From positions 1 through 56,559 of the forward strand of contig JACQCA010000065.1 in assembly GCA_016201865.1 (NCBI GenBank): a DNA stretch of 56,559 nt. Direction: 5' to 3'. Position 1 is the stretch's first letter. Each line of letters opens with the position of its first letter. The translations under genes were made by a program, and so were the position numbers. This document shows, piece after piece, positions 19,281 to 28,404 of this stretch. The stretch is from Nitrospirota bacterium (GTDB taxonomy: Bacteria; Nitrospirota; Nitrospiria; JACQBZ01). Under the pieces are notes generated by a model. It saw only the letters and a program-made list of their open reading frames with translations. It was not told the origin of the DNA and did not search any database.

Positions 19281-19799
19281 ATGATGCAGATCACGATTAC
19301 GGGTCGGCATGTGGAAATTACACCGGCACTGCGCGATCATGCCATGCAGCGGTTGAAAAAAATCTCGTGTTACTCGTTTGAGCCGATGGAGGCCACCGTT
19401 CGGTTGGCGGTTGAAAAATATCGCCATCGGGCGGAGATCGTCCTTTGGGTCAACGGCGATCGGATTCTGGCCAAAGAAGAGACCGACGGGATGTACCGAT
19501 CCATCGACTTGGCCATGGAAAAGATCGAGCAACGATTGCGAAAATACAAGGAGAAACTATCCCGACATAAGCTTTCATCCAACCGGCGGATCATCTCGCC
19601 GAAGCCGTCGGAGCCTGCTCCGGTTAAGACGGGTAAACCATATATCGTGCCGACGTTTTCAACCGCCGACGCGGTATCCCGGTTGACGGTCCGGGAAATC
19701 GATCCGTTGATTTTTTTCGACGACGCGGACGAAAAACTCAAAGTGTTGAAGTTCGGCAAGAACGGCCGACTGGAAATGACGGAACTGATTATCGAGTGA
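19281..19799 (+). CDS. hpf: Ribosome hibernation promoting factor
   Basis: 172 residues. The N-terminal S30AE domain (MQITITGRHVEITPALRDHA, RHRAEIVLWVNGDRILAKEE) is clear. A linker rich in Ser and Pro leads to a short C-terminal segment (REIDPLIFFDDADEKLKVLKFGKNG) that resembles the dimerisation domain of long HPF, though divergent. It is in the usual rpoN-hpf-rapZ neighbourhood; the PTS gene ptsN often found here is absent. Confidence 0.9.
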   Translation: MMQITITGRHVEITPALRDHAMQRLKKISCYSFEPMEATVRLAVEKYRHRAEIVLWVNGDRILAKEETDGMYRSIDLAMEKIEQRLRKYKEKLSRHKLSSNRRIISPKPSEPAPVKTGKPYIVPTFSTADAVSRLTVREIDPLIFFDDADEKLKVLKFGKNGRLEMTELIIE

Positions 19800-19814
19800 T
19801 TCGAATATAGGGAC

Positions 19815-19828
19815 GACGCGAGCCCCTA
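19815..19828. repeat. Dispersed 14-bp word upstream of rapZ
   Basis: GACGCGAGCCCCTA in the 47-base hpf-rapZ gap. The same word occurs exactly at 53627-53640 before glnA and with one change at 14346-14359 before rpoA, each time within about 30 bases of a start codon. Confidence 0.6.
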
Positions 19829-19846
19829 TAAAATGGAAGCGCGCGT

Positions 19847-20713
19847 ATGGATCTGAAACTGGTGATCGTCAGCGGCCTGTCCGGGTCCGGAAAAACCACG
19901 GCCTTGAAATGTTTCGAAGATCTCGGTTTTTTCTGCGTCGATAACCTCCCGCCGACGTTGTTGCCCGTCTTCGCAAACCTGTGCATGCAATCCAGCAGCA
20001 GGATTAAGAAGGTTGCCGTTGGAATGGATATCCGCGAACGTGATTTTCTTCAGGACTTTCTGACGGTTTCGGACCGCATGAAACACGACGGCTATTCGCA
20101 TGAACTGATTTTTTTCGAGGCGAAAGACGAAGTCCTCGTTCGGCGGTTTTCCGAAACGAGACGGCCCCATCCCCTGGCGAAAAATCGGCTTGTTCTTGAG
20201 GGAATCCGTCAGGAACGGGAGGAACTGGCCGAACTGAAGAGGCGATCGGACCGGATCATCGACACCTCCGCCTTCACCATTCATCAGTTGAAGGAGGTCG
20301 TTTCCCAATATTATGCGGATCGGGGCGAATCCCGAAAACCGAGCATCACGATTATTTCATTCGGTTATAAGTACGGCATTCCTTACGAAATCGATCTGCT
20401 CTTCGATGCGCGGTTTCTTCAGAACCCGAATTTCGTGGCGGAGTTGAAACCGCTTACCGGCGAGGATCCCGCCGTTCGGAAGTATATCTTTGAAAGACCG
20501 GAGGCGAGAAAATTCATCGATCAGGTTAAGTCGTTTTTGGCGTTTCTGATTCCCTTCTATGAAAAGGAAGAGCGGCCCTATTTAACCGTCGCAATCGGCT
20601 GCACCGGGGGCCGGCATCGGTCGGTGGCTGTCGCGCATCGACTCTCGACCGATCTGAAAGCGGCCCATTATGAAGTGACGGTCCGACATCGTGATATCGA
20701 GCGGGATCGTTAA
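19847..20713 (+). CDS. rapZ: RNase adapter / P-loop protein RapZ
   Basis: 288 residues. N-terminal Walker A GLSGSGKTTAL (9-19), the ETRRPHPL motif, and the C-terminal domain with SFGYKYGIPYEIDLLFDARFLQNP and CTGGRHRSVAVAHRL. In E. coli RapZ presents the GlmZ sRNA to RNase E and senses glucosamine-6-phosphate; outside enterobacteria the function is less clear. The next gene starts immediately after its stop. Confidence 0.95.
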   Translation: MDLKLVIVSGLSGSGKTTALKCFEDLGFFCVDNLPPTLLPVFANLCMQSSSRIKKVAVGMDIRERDFLQDFLTVSDRMKHDGYSHELIFFEAKDEVLVRRFSETRRPHPLAKNRLVLEGIRQEREELAELKRRSDRIIDTSAFTIHQLKEVVSQYYADRGESRKPSITIISFGYKYGIPYEIDLLFDARFLQNPNFVAELKPLTGEDPAVRKYIFERPEARKFIDQVKSFLAFLIPFYEKEERPYLTVAIGCTGGRHRSVAVAHRLSTDLKAAHYEVTVRHRDIERDR

Positions 20714-21487
20714 ATGGGTGTTTCATCGAAAAAGCCCCTCCTGTTGTCGCTGGATTTAGAGCACAGCTCCGTCGAAACCGTGGTCCGCTTGCTGGACGAT
20801 CGCCTGACGGACGGACATGTCCTGGATCGCATTGCGAAGCTTTATCACGGGGATCAGGCCCTGATGGAGCGGCTCTTGAATCACCCCCGCGTGACGCCTC
20901 AAATCCTCCTATTCCTCTACGGCAGCGCATCGGAAGATTTCAAAAAGCGGATTCAGCGGTTGAAAAAAGACGGACCGATTGTGGAGAAGGCCTTGGTGCC
21001 GGTTCAGGATCCGGCCGGAGCGCCGACGTTGGCGCACGAGGGAATCGAGGAGGACGGCCCCGCGGCAGAAAAGCGCACGCTGTACCAGAGAATCCAGGGC
21101 ATGAAGGTGGCCGAAAAAGTGCAATTTGCTCTTCGAGCGGGTAAAGACGCGCGGAGCCTCCTGCTCAAAGATCCCAATCTACAAGTGGCGCTGGCGGTTT
21201 TGGCCAGCCCGAAAATTACGGAAGACGAGATTCTTGTGATTGCGCAATCCCGGAACGTTTCGGATGAGATCTTGCGCATGGTCGCTAAGAACAAGGATTG
21301 GCTCAAGAACTATTCGATTCTTTTCGCTTTGGTCGGCAATCCCAAAACGCCCATCGGGGCTTCCCTGCCGTTGTTGCACGCGATTAAGACAAAAGACCTC
21401 GGTCTTCTATCTAAAAATCGGAATATTCCGGAAGCGATTCGAACGGGCGCCTCACGTCTCCTGTTCGCCAAGCAGAAGCAGTCCTAA
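20714..21487 (+). CDS. Conserved protein of unknown function in the rapZ operon
   Basis: 257 residues, ATG directly abutting the rapZ stop. There is no signal peptide and no membrane helix. The N-terminal ~110 residues are helical and charged. The C-terminal half shows short helical repeats about 30-40 residues apart (LKDPNLQVALAVLASPKITEDEIL, IAQSRNVSDEILRMVAKNKD, FALVGNPKTPIGASLPLLHA) reminiscent of HEAT-like or leucine-rich-variant solenoids. I recall similar unnamed proteins in Nitrospirota and Desulfobacterota-type genomes but cannot assign a function. Confidence 0.7.
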   Translation: MGVSSKKPLLLSLDLEHSSVETVVRLLDDRLTDGHVLDRIAKLYHGDQALMERLLNHPRVTPQILLFLYGSASEDFKKRIQRLKKDGPIVEKALVPVQDPAGAPTLAHEGIEEDGPAAEKRTLYQRIQGMKVAEKVQFALRAGKDARSLLLKDPNLQVALAVLASPKITEDEILVIAQSRNVSDEILRMVAKNKDWLKNYSILFALVGNPKTPIGASLPLLHAIKTKDLGLLSKNRNIPEAIRTGASRLLFAKQKQS

Positions 21488-21586
21488 GGAGTTTCCTGCA
21501 GATTACCCCCTACCCCTGGGATGGACGTTTCCATAGCCCACAACGGGTTGATGGAACGCAAAAAACAGCGTTCACGACGAAAACAC

Positions 21587-21614
21587 TTGACAATATGAAT
21601 ATGGTAAGTATACT
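21587..21614 (+). promoter_or_regulatory. Sigma-70 type promoter for the merR-pilMNOPQ operon
   Basis: TTGACA (21587-21592), 16-base spacer, TATACT (21609-21614) in an AT-rich 216-base gap after the rapZ operon. The predicted start is near 21621, leaving an ~80-base leader that contains the 9-mer TCTCGGTAG twice (21648-21656 and 21670-21678), two helical turns apart. Confidence 0.7.
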
Positions 21615-21703
21615 TGTTATTGTAACTGCAATCATCATGAAAATGGTTCTCGGTAGTTATGGGTACAAATCTCGGTAGAAATTAGTATAAGAGGAACGGC
21701 ACG

Positions 21704-21913
21704 ATGGTTCGGAGCGCGCATACTAAAATGAAGCGATACAAAACGATGGATATCTGCAAGGCCTTCGATATCTCGAAGGCGACGCTTTTCCGTTGGGAAA
21801 AAGAAGGTCTTATCTCCAAGGCCGGCCGCGACTGGCGCAACTGGCGGCTCTACTCGGAGCAGAACATGAAAGAGATCCGCAAAATCATGCGGAGCAGAAA
21901 CAGCCGATCGTAG
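21704..21913 (+). CDS. Small MerR-type DNA-binding protein upstream of pilM
   Basis: 69 residues: MKRYKTMDICKAFDISKATLFRWEKEGLI is a MerR helix-turn-helix, followed by a short wing (DWRNWRLYSEQNMKEIRKI). There is no effector-binding or dimerisation coiled coil, so it is a minimal HTH protein. It lies 27 bases before pilM in the same orientation and is probably cotranscribed. A role as a local regulator of type IV pilus genes is inferred from position only. An AGAGGA site precedes the ATG. Confidence 0.8.
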   Translation: MVRSAHTKMKRYKTMDICKAFDISKATLFRWEKEGLISKAGRDWRNWRLYSEQNMKEIRKIMRSRNSRS

Positions 21914-21940
21914 CAGTTTGAAAAACGCAGGAGTCCGGAA

Positions 21941-23011
21941 ATGCTTTTTTCGTTTTCAAAGGCGCGCCCGTTGTTCGGGCTGGATATCGGGTCCAGCGCG
22001 ATTAAAGTTGTTCAGCTCCGGGAGACCCGGCGGGGTTATCATCTGGAGAAATTCGGCATCAAACCGCTGGCGCCCGAGATGATCGTTGACGGGACCGTGA
22101 TGGATGCCGGGCGCGTCGTGGATACCTTGAAGGAATTGTTGGCGGAGCAAAAGATCAAACTGAAAGACGCGGCTATCTCCATTTCGGGGCACTCCGTCAT
22201 CGTCAAGAAAATCAATCTGCCGGCCATGACGGAGGAGGAGCTCGAAGAGTCCATTAAGTGGGAGGCCGAACAATACATTCCATTCGATATCAACGACGTC
22301 AACATTGATTTTCATATCTTGGGGACGGCGGAGGGCCAGGATCGACAGCCCCAGATGAGCGTGCTCCTGATTGCGGCGAAGAAGGATAAACTGAACGAGT
22401 ATACATCCGTCGTGGCCGAAGCCGGCCTGACCCCCTTGGTGGTGGACGTGGATGCCTTTACCATTGAAAATATGTACGGCGTCAACTACGACATTCAGGA
22501 AAATGAGGCCGTCGCCCTCGTGAATATCGGCGCCAGCGTCATGAACATCAATATCCTCAAGGGCGGGATGTCCGCCTTTACTCGAGATATCTCGATCGGC
22601 GGGAACCGGTATACCGAAATGATTCAGAAAGAGCTGAATCTCGGTTATTCGGATGCGGAAAAGGCGAAAATGACGGAGAATCCCGAAGCGGTCAATCCGG
22701 AAGCCCTTTCGGCGGTCATTAACGCGGTTCACGCCGAAGTGGCCGGGGAAGTCGCGCGTTCGATCGATTATTTCAAGACGACGTCCATGCAGGAGAACAT
22801 CGATAAGGTCGTGCTGTGCGGCGGCGCGGCTAACATGAAGGGAATGGCGGCGTTTCTGGGCGAACGGCTGGGGGTGGCGGTCGAACTGGCGAATCCATTC
22901 AGTCGGATCGAGATCGACAAGAAAGCCTTTGATCCCGAACAGCTTCGGGAGGTCGCTCCCCAGGCGGCCGTCGGCGTCGGGCTGGCCATTCGAAAATTGG
23001 GTGATCGATGA
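21941..23011 (+). CDS. pilM: Type IV pilus assembly protein PilM
   Basis: 356 residues, actin/FtsA-like ATPase fold. LFGLDIGSSAIKVVQL is the phosphate-1 motif; VALVNIGASVMNINIL and VVLCGGAANMKGMAAFLGERLG are the later nucleotide-binding motifs. PilM sits on the cytoplasmic face and binds the N-terminal tail of PilN. ATGA overlap with pilN. Confidence 0.95.
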   Translation: MLFSFSKARPLFGLDIGSSAIKVVQLRETRRGYHLEKFGIKPLAPEMIVDGTVMDAGRVVDTLKELLAEQKIKLKDAAISISGHSVIVKKINLPAMTEEELEESIKWEAEQYIPFDINDVNIDFHILGTAEGQDRQPQMSVLLIAAKKDKLNEYTSVVAEAGLTPLVVDVDAFTIENMYGVNYDIQENEAVALVNIGASVMNINILKGGMSAFTRDISIGGNRYTEMIQKELNLGYSDAEKAKMTENPEAVNPEALSAVINAVHAEVAGEVARSIDYFKTTSMQENIDKVVLCGGAANMKGMAAFLGERLGVAVELANPFSRIEIDKKAFDPEQLREVAPQAAVGVGLAIRKLGDR

Positions 23012-23559
23012 TCAAGATCAATTTATTGCCGGTTCCGAAGGCGAAGAAAGCAAAGAAAGCGGCCGAGATCCAGTACGAGTTTGTCTTATCGGGCTTGTTA
23101 ATCGTGTTGGTCGTTTCGGCCTGCGGCTATTTCTGGTACCTGCAGGATGCGAAGATCGAGCTTTTTCAGGAACAGAAGACCAAGGCCGTTGCGGAACTGA
23201 CGGTCCTGAAGGCAAAAGTAAAGGAAGTCGAAAATTACGAGAACAACAAGAAGGTTCTGGAAGAAAAGAACAAGGTGATCGAGCAATTGAAGAAAAATCA
23301 ATCGGCGCCGGTCCATCTGTTGGACGAACTCAGCCGAAGCATGGATCCGCTCAAGATCTGGCTGGTCAATCTGTCCGCCCAGGGGACGAAAGTGGATATC
23401 GACGGCAAGGCCATCACAAACTCCGATATCGTCGAATTCATCAACACCATGAAGAAGTCGAAATTCTTCACGGACATCCAGTTGATCGAATCACGGCAGG
23501 CGATCGAATTAAATGTGCCGATCTATAATTTCAAACTGCAATGCACCCTGGTGATTTAG
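23008..23559 (+). CDS. pilN: Type IV pilus assembly protein PilN
   Basis: 183 residues: the N-terminal cytoplasmic motif MIKINLLPVPKAKKAKKAA (the INLLP element that binds PilM), one membrane helix (VLSGLLIVLVVSACGYFWYL), a periplasmic coiled coil (about 55-105) and a ferredoxin-like domain. It overlaps pilM by 4 bases and abuts pilO. Confidence 0.94.
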   Translation: MIKINLLPVPKAKKAKKAAEIQYEFVLSGLLIVLVVSACGYFWYLQDAKIELFQEQKTKAVAELTVLKAKVKEVENYENNKKVLEEKNKVIEQLKKNQSAPVHLLDELSRSMDPLKIWLVNLSAQGTKVDIDGKAITNSDIVEFINTMKKSKFFTDIQLIESRQAIELNVPIYNFKLQCTLVI

Positions 23560-24201
23560 ATGAATCTTGATTTTATCAAAAATCTTCCGCCGTACCAAAA
23601 ACTCCTGGTGTTGGGCTTGGTGAACATCCTCATCGTGGCCATGTTCTTCTGGTTTTTTTATCTTCCGAAGAACAACGAGATTGCGGCCCTGCGGAACGAT
23701 GTCGCCAAATTGGACAGCGAGATCGGGATTAATCGCGCGAAGGTCGAAAAGCTGGATCAGCTTAAAAGGGAAAATGCCGAGTTGGAGCGGCAACTGGCCG
23801 AGAAGAAAGAGCAACTTCCCCCGGAGGCGGAGGTGGCCAGCTTGCTGAAGCAGGTCTCCGATCTGGGGCTTCGGATTGGTCTTGATTTCAAATTGTGGCG
23901 CCCTTCAACGAAGAAGGAGGGCGCCGGCGGTCTCTATGCCGAGATTCCAGTCGACGTCGAGGTCGGGGGCGGGTATCACACGACCGCGTTATTCTTCGAC
24001 AGCGTGAGCAAGCTTCCGCGGATTGTGAATATCTCCAATATCCGGATGGGTAACCCGCGCGTGGAGAAAGGGCGCTTGCTCATCCAGACCACGTTCATGG
24101 CCACGGCCTTCGCGGCGATTGAGCCGAAGGCGGGCGAGGATAAGAAGAAACCGGCCAAGGGGGCGCCGGCCAAAGGCGGCAATCCGTCGGGAATTGAGTA
24201 A
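23560..24201 (+). CDS. pilO: Type IV pilus assembly protein PilO
   Basis: 213 residues: a membrane helix at 18-38 (LLVLGLVNILIVAMFFWFFY), a coiled coil (about 45-95) and a periplasmic globular domain, the PilO plan; it pairs with PilN in the alignment complex. The C-terminus is Lys/Pro/Ala-rich (KKPAKGAPAKGGNPSGIE). The stop lies in a tandem duplication of ATTGAGTAA (24193-24210), so it is doubled. Confidence 0.93.
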   Translation: MNLDFIKNLPPYQKLLVLGLVNILIVAMFFWFFYLPKNNEIAALRNDVAKLDSEIGINRAKVEKLDQLKRENAELERQLAEKKEQLPPEAEVASLLKQVSDLGLRIGLDFKLWRPSTKKEGAGGLYAEIPVDVEVGGGYHTTALFFDSVSKLPRIVNISNIRMGNPRVEKGRLLIQTTFMATAFAAIEPKAGEDKKKPAKGAPAKGGNPSGIE

Positions 24202-24231
24202 ATTGAGTAAAGGGATGAGGGATACGATTTG

Positions 24232-24813
24232 ATGAACATCAACGGACACGGGGATCCATCGGGAGTCGGCCTGAGCCGCAGGGTCCGATGGGTGCCCCTG
24301 GGGCTTTTTCTCGGATTATGGGCGACGGCCACCGGCTGCGTCGGCGGTTCGTCCCCGCCGGGGCCGTCGGCCGTCAAACAGACGGCGGCCAAGGTTCCGG
24401 CAACGCCGAGCGCGGTCGTGGAAAATAAAGCGCAAGCGCCGACCCTTCCCACACCGTCTCCGTATGCCTATAACCCGGAGGCCCGCCGAGATCCGTTTCG
24501 CTCGATTCTGGTGGCGTCGGAGATGGGGAAGACCTTGGAAAGCCTGCCTCCGCTCCTGCGCACCGAGGTGGGCGAACTCCGGTTGATCGGCATTGTCTGG
24601 GGCGGCATGGGCAATTCGGCCATGGTCCAGACACCGGACGGCAAAGGATATACCATCCGCGCGGGAACACCGGTCGGACCGAACAACGGGACGGTTCGAC
24701 GGATCACCGATCGTTATCTGGTCATCGAAGAGAAATACACCGACATTTTCGGTGAAAAGAAAGTAAGAGAGATCAAGATGGAACTTCATCCCCAAAAGGA
24801 GGGGAGCGAATGA
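24232..24813 (+). CDS. pilP: Type IV pilus lipoprotein PilP
   Basis: 193 residues from ATG 24232. A lipoprotein signal ends LWATATGC (cysteine near residue 36), followed by a Pro/Ala-rich linker and the PilP domain (RRDPFRSILV, LRLIGIVWGGMGNSAMVQTPDGKGYTI). PilP links the PilNO complex to the secretin PilQ. ATGA overlap with pilQ. Confidence 0.92.
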   Translation: MNINGHGDPSGVGLSRRVRWVPLGLFLGLWATATGCVGGSSPPGPSAVKQTAAKVPATPSAVVENKAQAPTLPTPSPYAYNPEARRDPFRSILVASEMGKTLESLPPLLRTEVGELRLIGIVWGGMGNSAMVQTPDGKGYTIRAGTPVGPNNGTVRRITDRYLVIEEKYTDIFGEKKVREIKMELHPQKEGSE

Positions 24814-27212
24814 AATTCAAAACGCTTTTCGTTGAGCGCGGATTCAACGGGCTTCTGACGCCGGCCGTGGCGCTGGTCGTTGTCCTGGGAACGGTCTCAT
24901 GCGCATCCGTTCGTCAACAGACCAAGCCGGGCGATGAGCGAAACACCATTCAGGCGATTACGGTGTCCGATCAGGCGGATAAAACGGAGATCGTCGTTGC
25001 GGGCCAGAAACCGTTGATCTACACCTCTTACCAATTGACCGAGCCCCAGCGGTTGATCGTGGACCTGGCCGGCACCTCGGTCGGGAAATTCAAGGACCGC
25101 ATGCCGATCGGCCAGGGGGCCGTCGTTGATCTTCTCCCGGTCGAGGGAGAAAAACCCGGCAATGTGGTCCGCTTGGAAATCACTCTTTCCGAAGCCGTCC
25201 TTTCTCGTGTGCGTGCCGAAGGAGAGCGATTGCTGATCGATATCGACAAGCCCTCCGCTCCGCCGGCGGGAGAAACAACGGCCCCGGCAGCTCCGCAGCC
25301 TCCGACGGAGGCGGCCCCGCAGGCCGGGACGGCTCCTCCGGAAGTTCCGGTTCCGCCGGCCCCGGTCATTGAAGAGGCGCCGCTCTCGATCGCCCCGGCG
25401 CTTTCGGCCGCGACGATCATCTCAAAACTGACGCTTGAACCGAATTCGGATCGGATCCATGTCCTGATCACGGCAGACGGCGTCTTGAAGCCGGACGCCT
25501 TCATGGTTGAAGGCAATCGGTTGGTGGTGGATCTGCCGGACGTGACGAACGGCATCCGGCCCAACGTTGTTCCGGTCAACCACGCGCTTCTCAAACGGGT
25601 CCGAATCGGCCAACATCTCAATCCGAAGAAGGTCCGCGTCGTCTTCGATCTGAATACAAAGGCCGCCTATGCGGTAGAGCCGTCCGGGAAGCAGGTGGCC
25701 GTTACGTTAACGGCAGCCGAGGCGGCCTCGGTCCCGGCGATGGCCGGGGAAAAACCTGCAGCGCCCGTTCCGGTTCCCGAGGCAAAACCGGCCGCGCCGA
25801 CGCCGCTGATGACGGCGGAGGAAAAACCGACGACATCAGCCCCGGCCGTGGTCGAAACGCGCCCCATGGAAGCTCCGGAAGAAAAAACGACGGAGAGGCT
25901 TCAAGCGCCTTCGTCGCTTCCGGAACCGGGAAAGGTCGCGAAAGAGGAGGGCGCGCCTCCAAAGAAATATACGGGGCGCAAAATCTCGCTGGATTTTCAA
26001 GACGCCGATGTCAGCAACGTCCTTCGATTGTTGGCCGACGTCAGCGGTTTGAATATTGTGATCGGCGAGGATGTCAAAGGCAGGGTCTCGCTCAAGCTCG
26101 TCAATGTGCCGTGGGATCAGTCTCTGGATATCGTCTTGAAGATGAGTAATTTGGGACAGGTTCGCGAGGGGAATATTATCCGCGTGGCGACGATGGCCAA
26201 CATCACCAAGCAGCAGGATGAAGAGGCCCATGCGAAGGAGACAAAGATTAAGGCGGAGGACCTCCTTACAAAAGTAATTTATGTCAACTATGCCAAGGCC
26301 GAAGAACTGGCCGGGTCGCTGAAAAAGAACCTCAGCGTAAGGGGGGATATCACGGTCGACGTGCGGACGAATACCTTAATCATCAAGGACATTGAAAAAG
26401 ACGTCAATGAAATTGTGGCCTTGGTTAAAACCCTCGATACGCGCACACCGCAGGTTCAGATCGAAGCCCGAATCATTCAGGCCGATACCAGCTTTGCCCA
26501 GTCCCTCGGCATTCAGTGGGGCGCCGGGTTCGCCGGCATCAGTTCAAACAACGTGTTCGGCGTCCAAGGAGTGAACGCCGCACCCGGCGTCGCTCAGCCC
26601 AAGTTCGGGAGTTTTAGTCCCGATTTTGCAGTGAATATGCCGGCCAATGTCGCGGGTCTGAATGCGGTGCCCTCGGTCGGTTTCAACTTCGGTCGGTTTA
26701 CGAACAGCCCCATCAATCTTGACCTGCGCCTTTCCGCGGGCGAGCTCAACGGATTGACCAAAACCATCTCAAGTCCGAAGGTGACGACGATTGACAACTT
26801 CAAGGCCAAGATCGAGCAGGGCGAATCGATTCCGTACCAGACGTCCTCGTCCAATACCGGACCGACCACCACCTTCATCGATGCCAATCTGACATTGGAA
26901 GTGACGCCCCATATCACCCCGGATCGGAGCATCATCATGAAGGTAAAGGCGGCCCGAAACTCCATCGGCAGTTTCAGCGGCCCCGCCGGTCCCAGCATCG
27001 CAAAGCGGGAGGCGACGACCGAGGTGCTGGTTCGGGACGGAGAGACGACCGTGATCGGGGGGATCTTCGTGGATGAGAGAAAAGACACCGAAGCAGGGAT
27101 CCCATTGCTCTCAAAAATTCCGGTCTTGGGCTGGCTGTTCAAGAATGAAGCCAAGACGGATACCAAAAATGAATTGCTGATTTTCCTGACCCCCAAGATC
27201 GTAAAAGAGTAA
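24810..27212 (+). CDS. pilQ: Type IV pilus secretin PilQ
   Basis: 800 residues. A signal sequence with a possible lipobox (GTVSC near residue 31), AMIN domain 1 (about 45-150), a Pro/Ala-rich linker, AMIN domain 2 (about 200-300), a second low-complexity linker, a secretin short domain ([20 protein letters not shown], about 390-460), an N1 domain ([20 protein letters not shown]) and the C-terminal secretin pore ending [20 protein letters not shown]. It forms the outer-membrane gate for the pilus. It is followed within 8 bases by aroC. Confidence 0.96.
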   Translation: MKFKTLFVERGFNGLLTPAVALVVVLGTVSCASVRQQTKPGDERNTIQAITVSDQADKTEIVVAGQKPLIYTSYQLTEPQRLIVDLAGTSVGKFKDRMPIGQGAVVDLLPVEGEKPGNVVRLEITLSEAVLSRVRAEGERLLIDIDKPSAPPAGETTAPAAPQPPTEAAPQAGTAPPEVPVPPAPVIEEAPLSIAPALSAATIISKLTLEPNSDRIHVLITADGVLKPDAFMVEGNRLVVDLPDVTNGIRPNVVPVNHALLKRVRIGQHLNPKKVRVVFDLNTKAAYAVEPSGKQVAVTLTAAEAASVPAMAGEKPAAPVPVPEAKPAAPTPLMTAEEKPTTSAPAVVETRPMEAPEEKTTERLQAPSSLPEPGKVAKEEGAPPKKYTGRKISLDFQDADVSNVLRLLADVSGLNIVIGEDVKGRVSLKLVNVPWDQSLDIVLKMSNLGQVREGNIIRVATMANITKQQDEEAHAKETKIKAEDLLTKVIYVNYAKAEELAGSLKKNLSVRGDITVDVRTNTLIIKDIEKDVNEIVALVKTLDTRTPQVQIEARIIQADTSFAQSLGIQWGAGFAGISSNNVFGVQGVNAAPGVAQPKFGSFSPDFAVNMPANVAGLNAVPSVGFNFGRFTNSPINLDLRLSAGELNGLTKTISSPKVTTIDNFKAKIEQGESIPYQTSSSNTGPTTTFIDANLTLEVTPHITPDRSIIMKVKAARNSIGSFSGPAGPSIAKREATTEVLVRDGETTVIGGIFVDERKDTEAGIPLLSKIPVLGWLFKNEAKTDTKNELLIFLTPKIVKE

Positions 27213-27219
27213 TCCATTG

Positions 27220-28404
27220 ATGCTCCGATATCTCAACGGCGGCGAGTCCCACGGCAAACTGCTCTTGGCGGTGGTCGAAGGAATGCCGGCCGGCGTCCCG
27301 TTGACCGAGGCGGCCGTTGATCTCGACCTCGCCCGTCGTCAGAAAGGGTACGGTCGCGGGGGGCGGATGCGGATCGAGCAGGACCGAGTGGAGTTTGTTT
27401 CCGGTGTTCGAAAAGGATTCACCTTGGGAAGCCCGATCGGTCTTTTGATCGCCAACAAAGACTGGAAAAATTGGCAGGAGATCATGGCGGTCGATCCCGG
27501 CCCGCCCGCCCGGCCCGCCGGCGATCCCGCCGCGGAACGCGTCGTCACCAAGCCGAGACCGGGGCATGCCGATCTGGTCGGTGCGATCAAATACGCCCAT
27601 ACCGATATCCGAAATGTTCTCGAAAAGGCCAGCGCGCGGGAGACCGCGATCCGGGTGGCCGTGGGGGCCGCAGCCAAGGCCCTTCTCAATGAGTTCGGGA
27701 TCGCCCTCATCAGCCATGTTCGTGAGATCGGCGGGATTCCGGCCGAGACGAGCCGGATGACCTTTCTTGAGATTCGGGACGCGACGGAACGATCCGAGGT
27801 CCGGTGCGCCGATGCGACGGCGGCCGAGAAGATGATCCAGAAAATCCGCGAGGCGAAGGAAAAGGGAGACACGTTGGGCGGCGTCTTTGAGGTGATCGTC
27901 GAGAACGTTCCGATCGGCCTGGGGAGCTACAGTCATTGGGACCGGCGGCTCTCGGCCCGACTGGCCTTTGCGCTGATGAGCATTCAGGCGATGAAAGGGG
28001 TCGAGATCGGGATGGGGTTCGAGGCCGCGCGGCGATTCGGGTCCGAGGTTCACGACGAGATTTTTTATGACGAATCGGGCCGGCATTTTTACCGAAAGAC
28101 GAACAACGCGGGCGGGTTCGAGGGCGGGATCACGAACGGGCAGCCGATCGTGATCCGGACGGCGATGAAGCCGATCTCAACCCTCTATTCCCCGCTGAAA
28201 AGCGTCGATATCAAAACCAAGGAACCTTTTGAGGCCACGGTCGAGCGTTCCGATATCTGCACCGTGCCGGCGGCCGGCGTCATCGGCGAGGCCGTCGTCG
28301 CGTGGGAGCTTGCGGCCGCAATGGTCGAGAAGTTCGGCGGGGATTCGCTGTCCGAGATGAAACGCAATTACGACGGTTACCGGGACTATGTCAAAAACTG
28401 GTGA
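27220..28404 (+). CDS. aroC: Chorismate synthase
   Basis: 394 residues. FMN-dependent conversion of EPSP to chorismate, last step of the shikimate pathway. Signatures: [35 protein letters not shown]-type motif ([15 protein letters not shown]), and [16 protein letters not shown]. Start at ATG 27220 (a TTG lies one codon upstream). Its TGA overlaps the next ATG by one base. Confidence 0.97.
   Translation: MLRYLNGGESHGKLLLAVVEGMPAGVPLTEAAVDLDLARRQKGYGRGGRMRIEQDRVEFVSGVRKGFTLGSPIGLLIANKDWKNWQEIMAVDPGPPARPAGDPAAERVVTKPRPGHADLVGAIKYAHTDIRNVLEKASARETAIRVAVGAAAKALLNEFGIALISHVREIGGIPAETSRMTFLEIRDATERSEVRCADATAAEKMIQKIREAKEKGDTLGGVFEVIVENVPIGLGSYSHWDRRLSARLAFALMSIQAMKGVEIGMGFEAARRFGSEVHDEIFYDESGRHFYRKTNNAGGFEGGITNGQPIVIRTAMKPISTLYSPLKSVDIKTKEPFEATVERSDICTVPAAGVIGEAVVAWELAAAMVEKFGGDSLSEMKRNYDGYRDYVKNW

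Noticed and set aside
27139-28086. 315-residue minus-strand open frame over aroC
   Set aside because: Antisense to a chorismate synthase with all signatures; composition is typical of a high-GC shadow.
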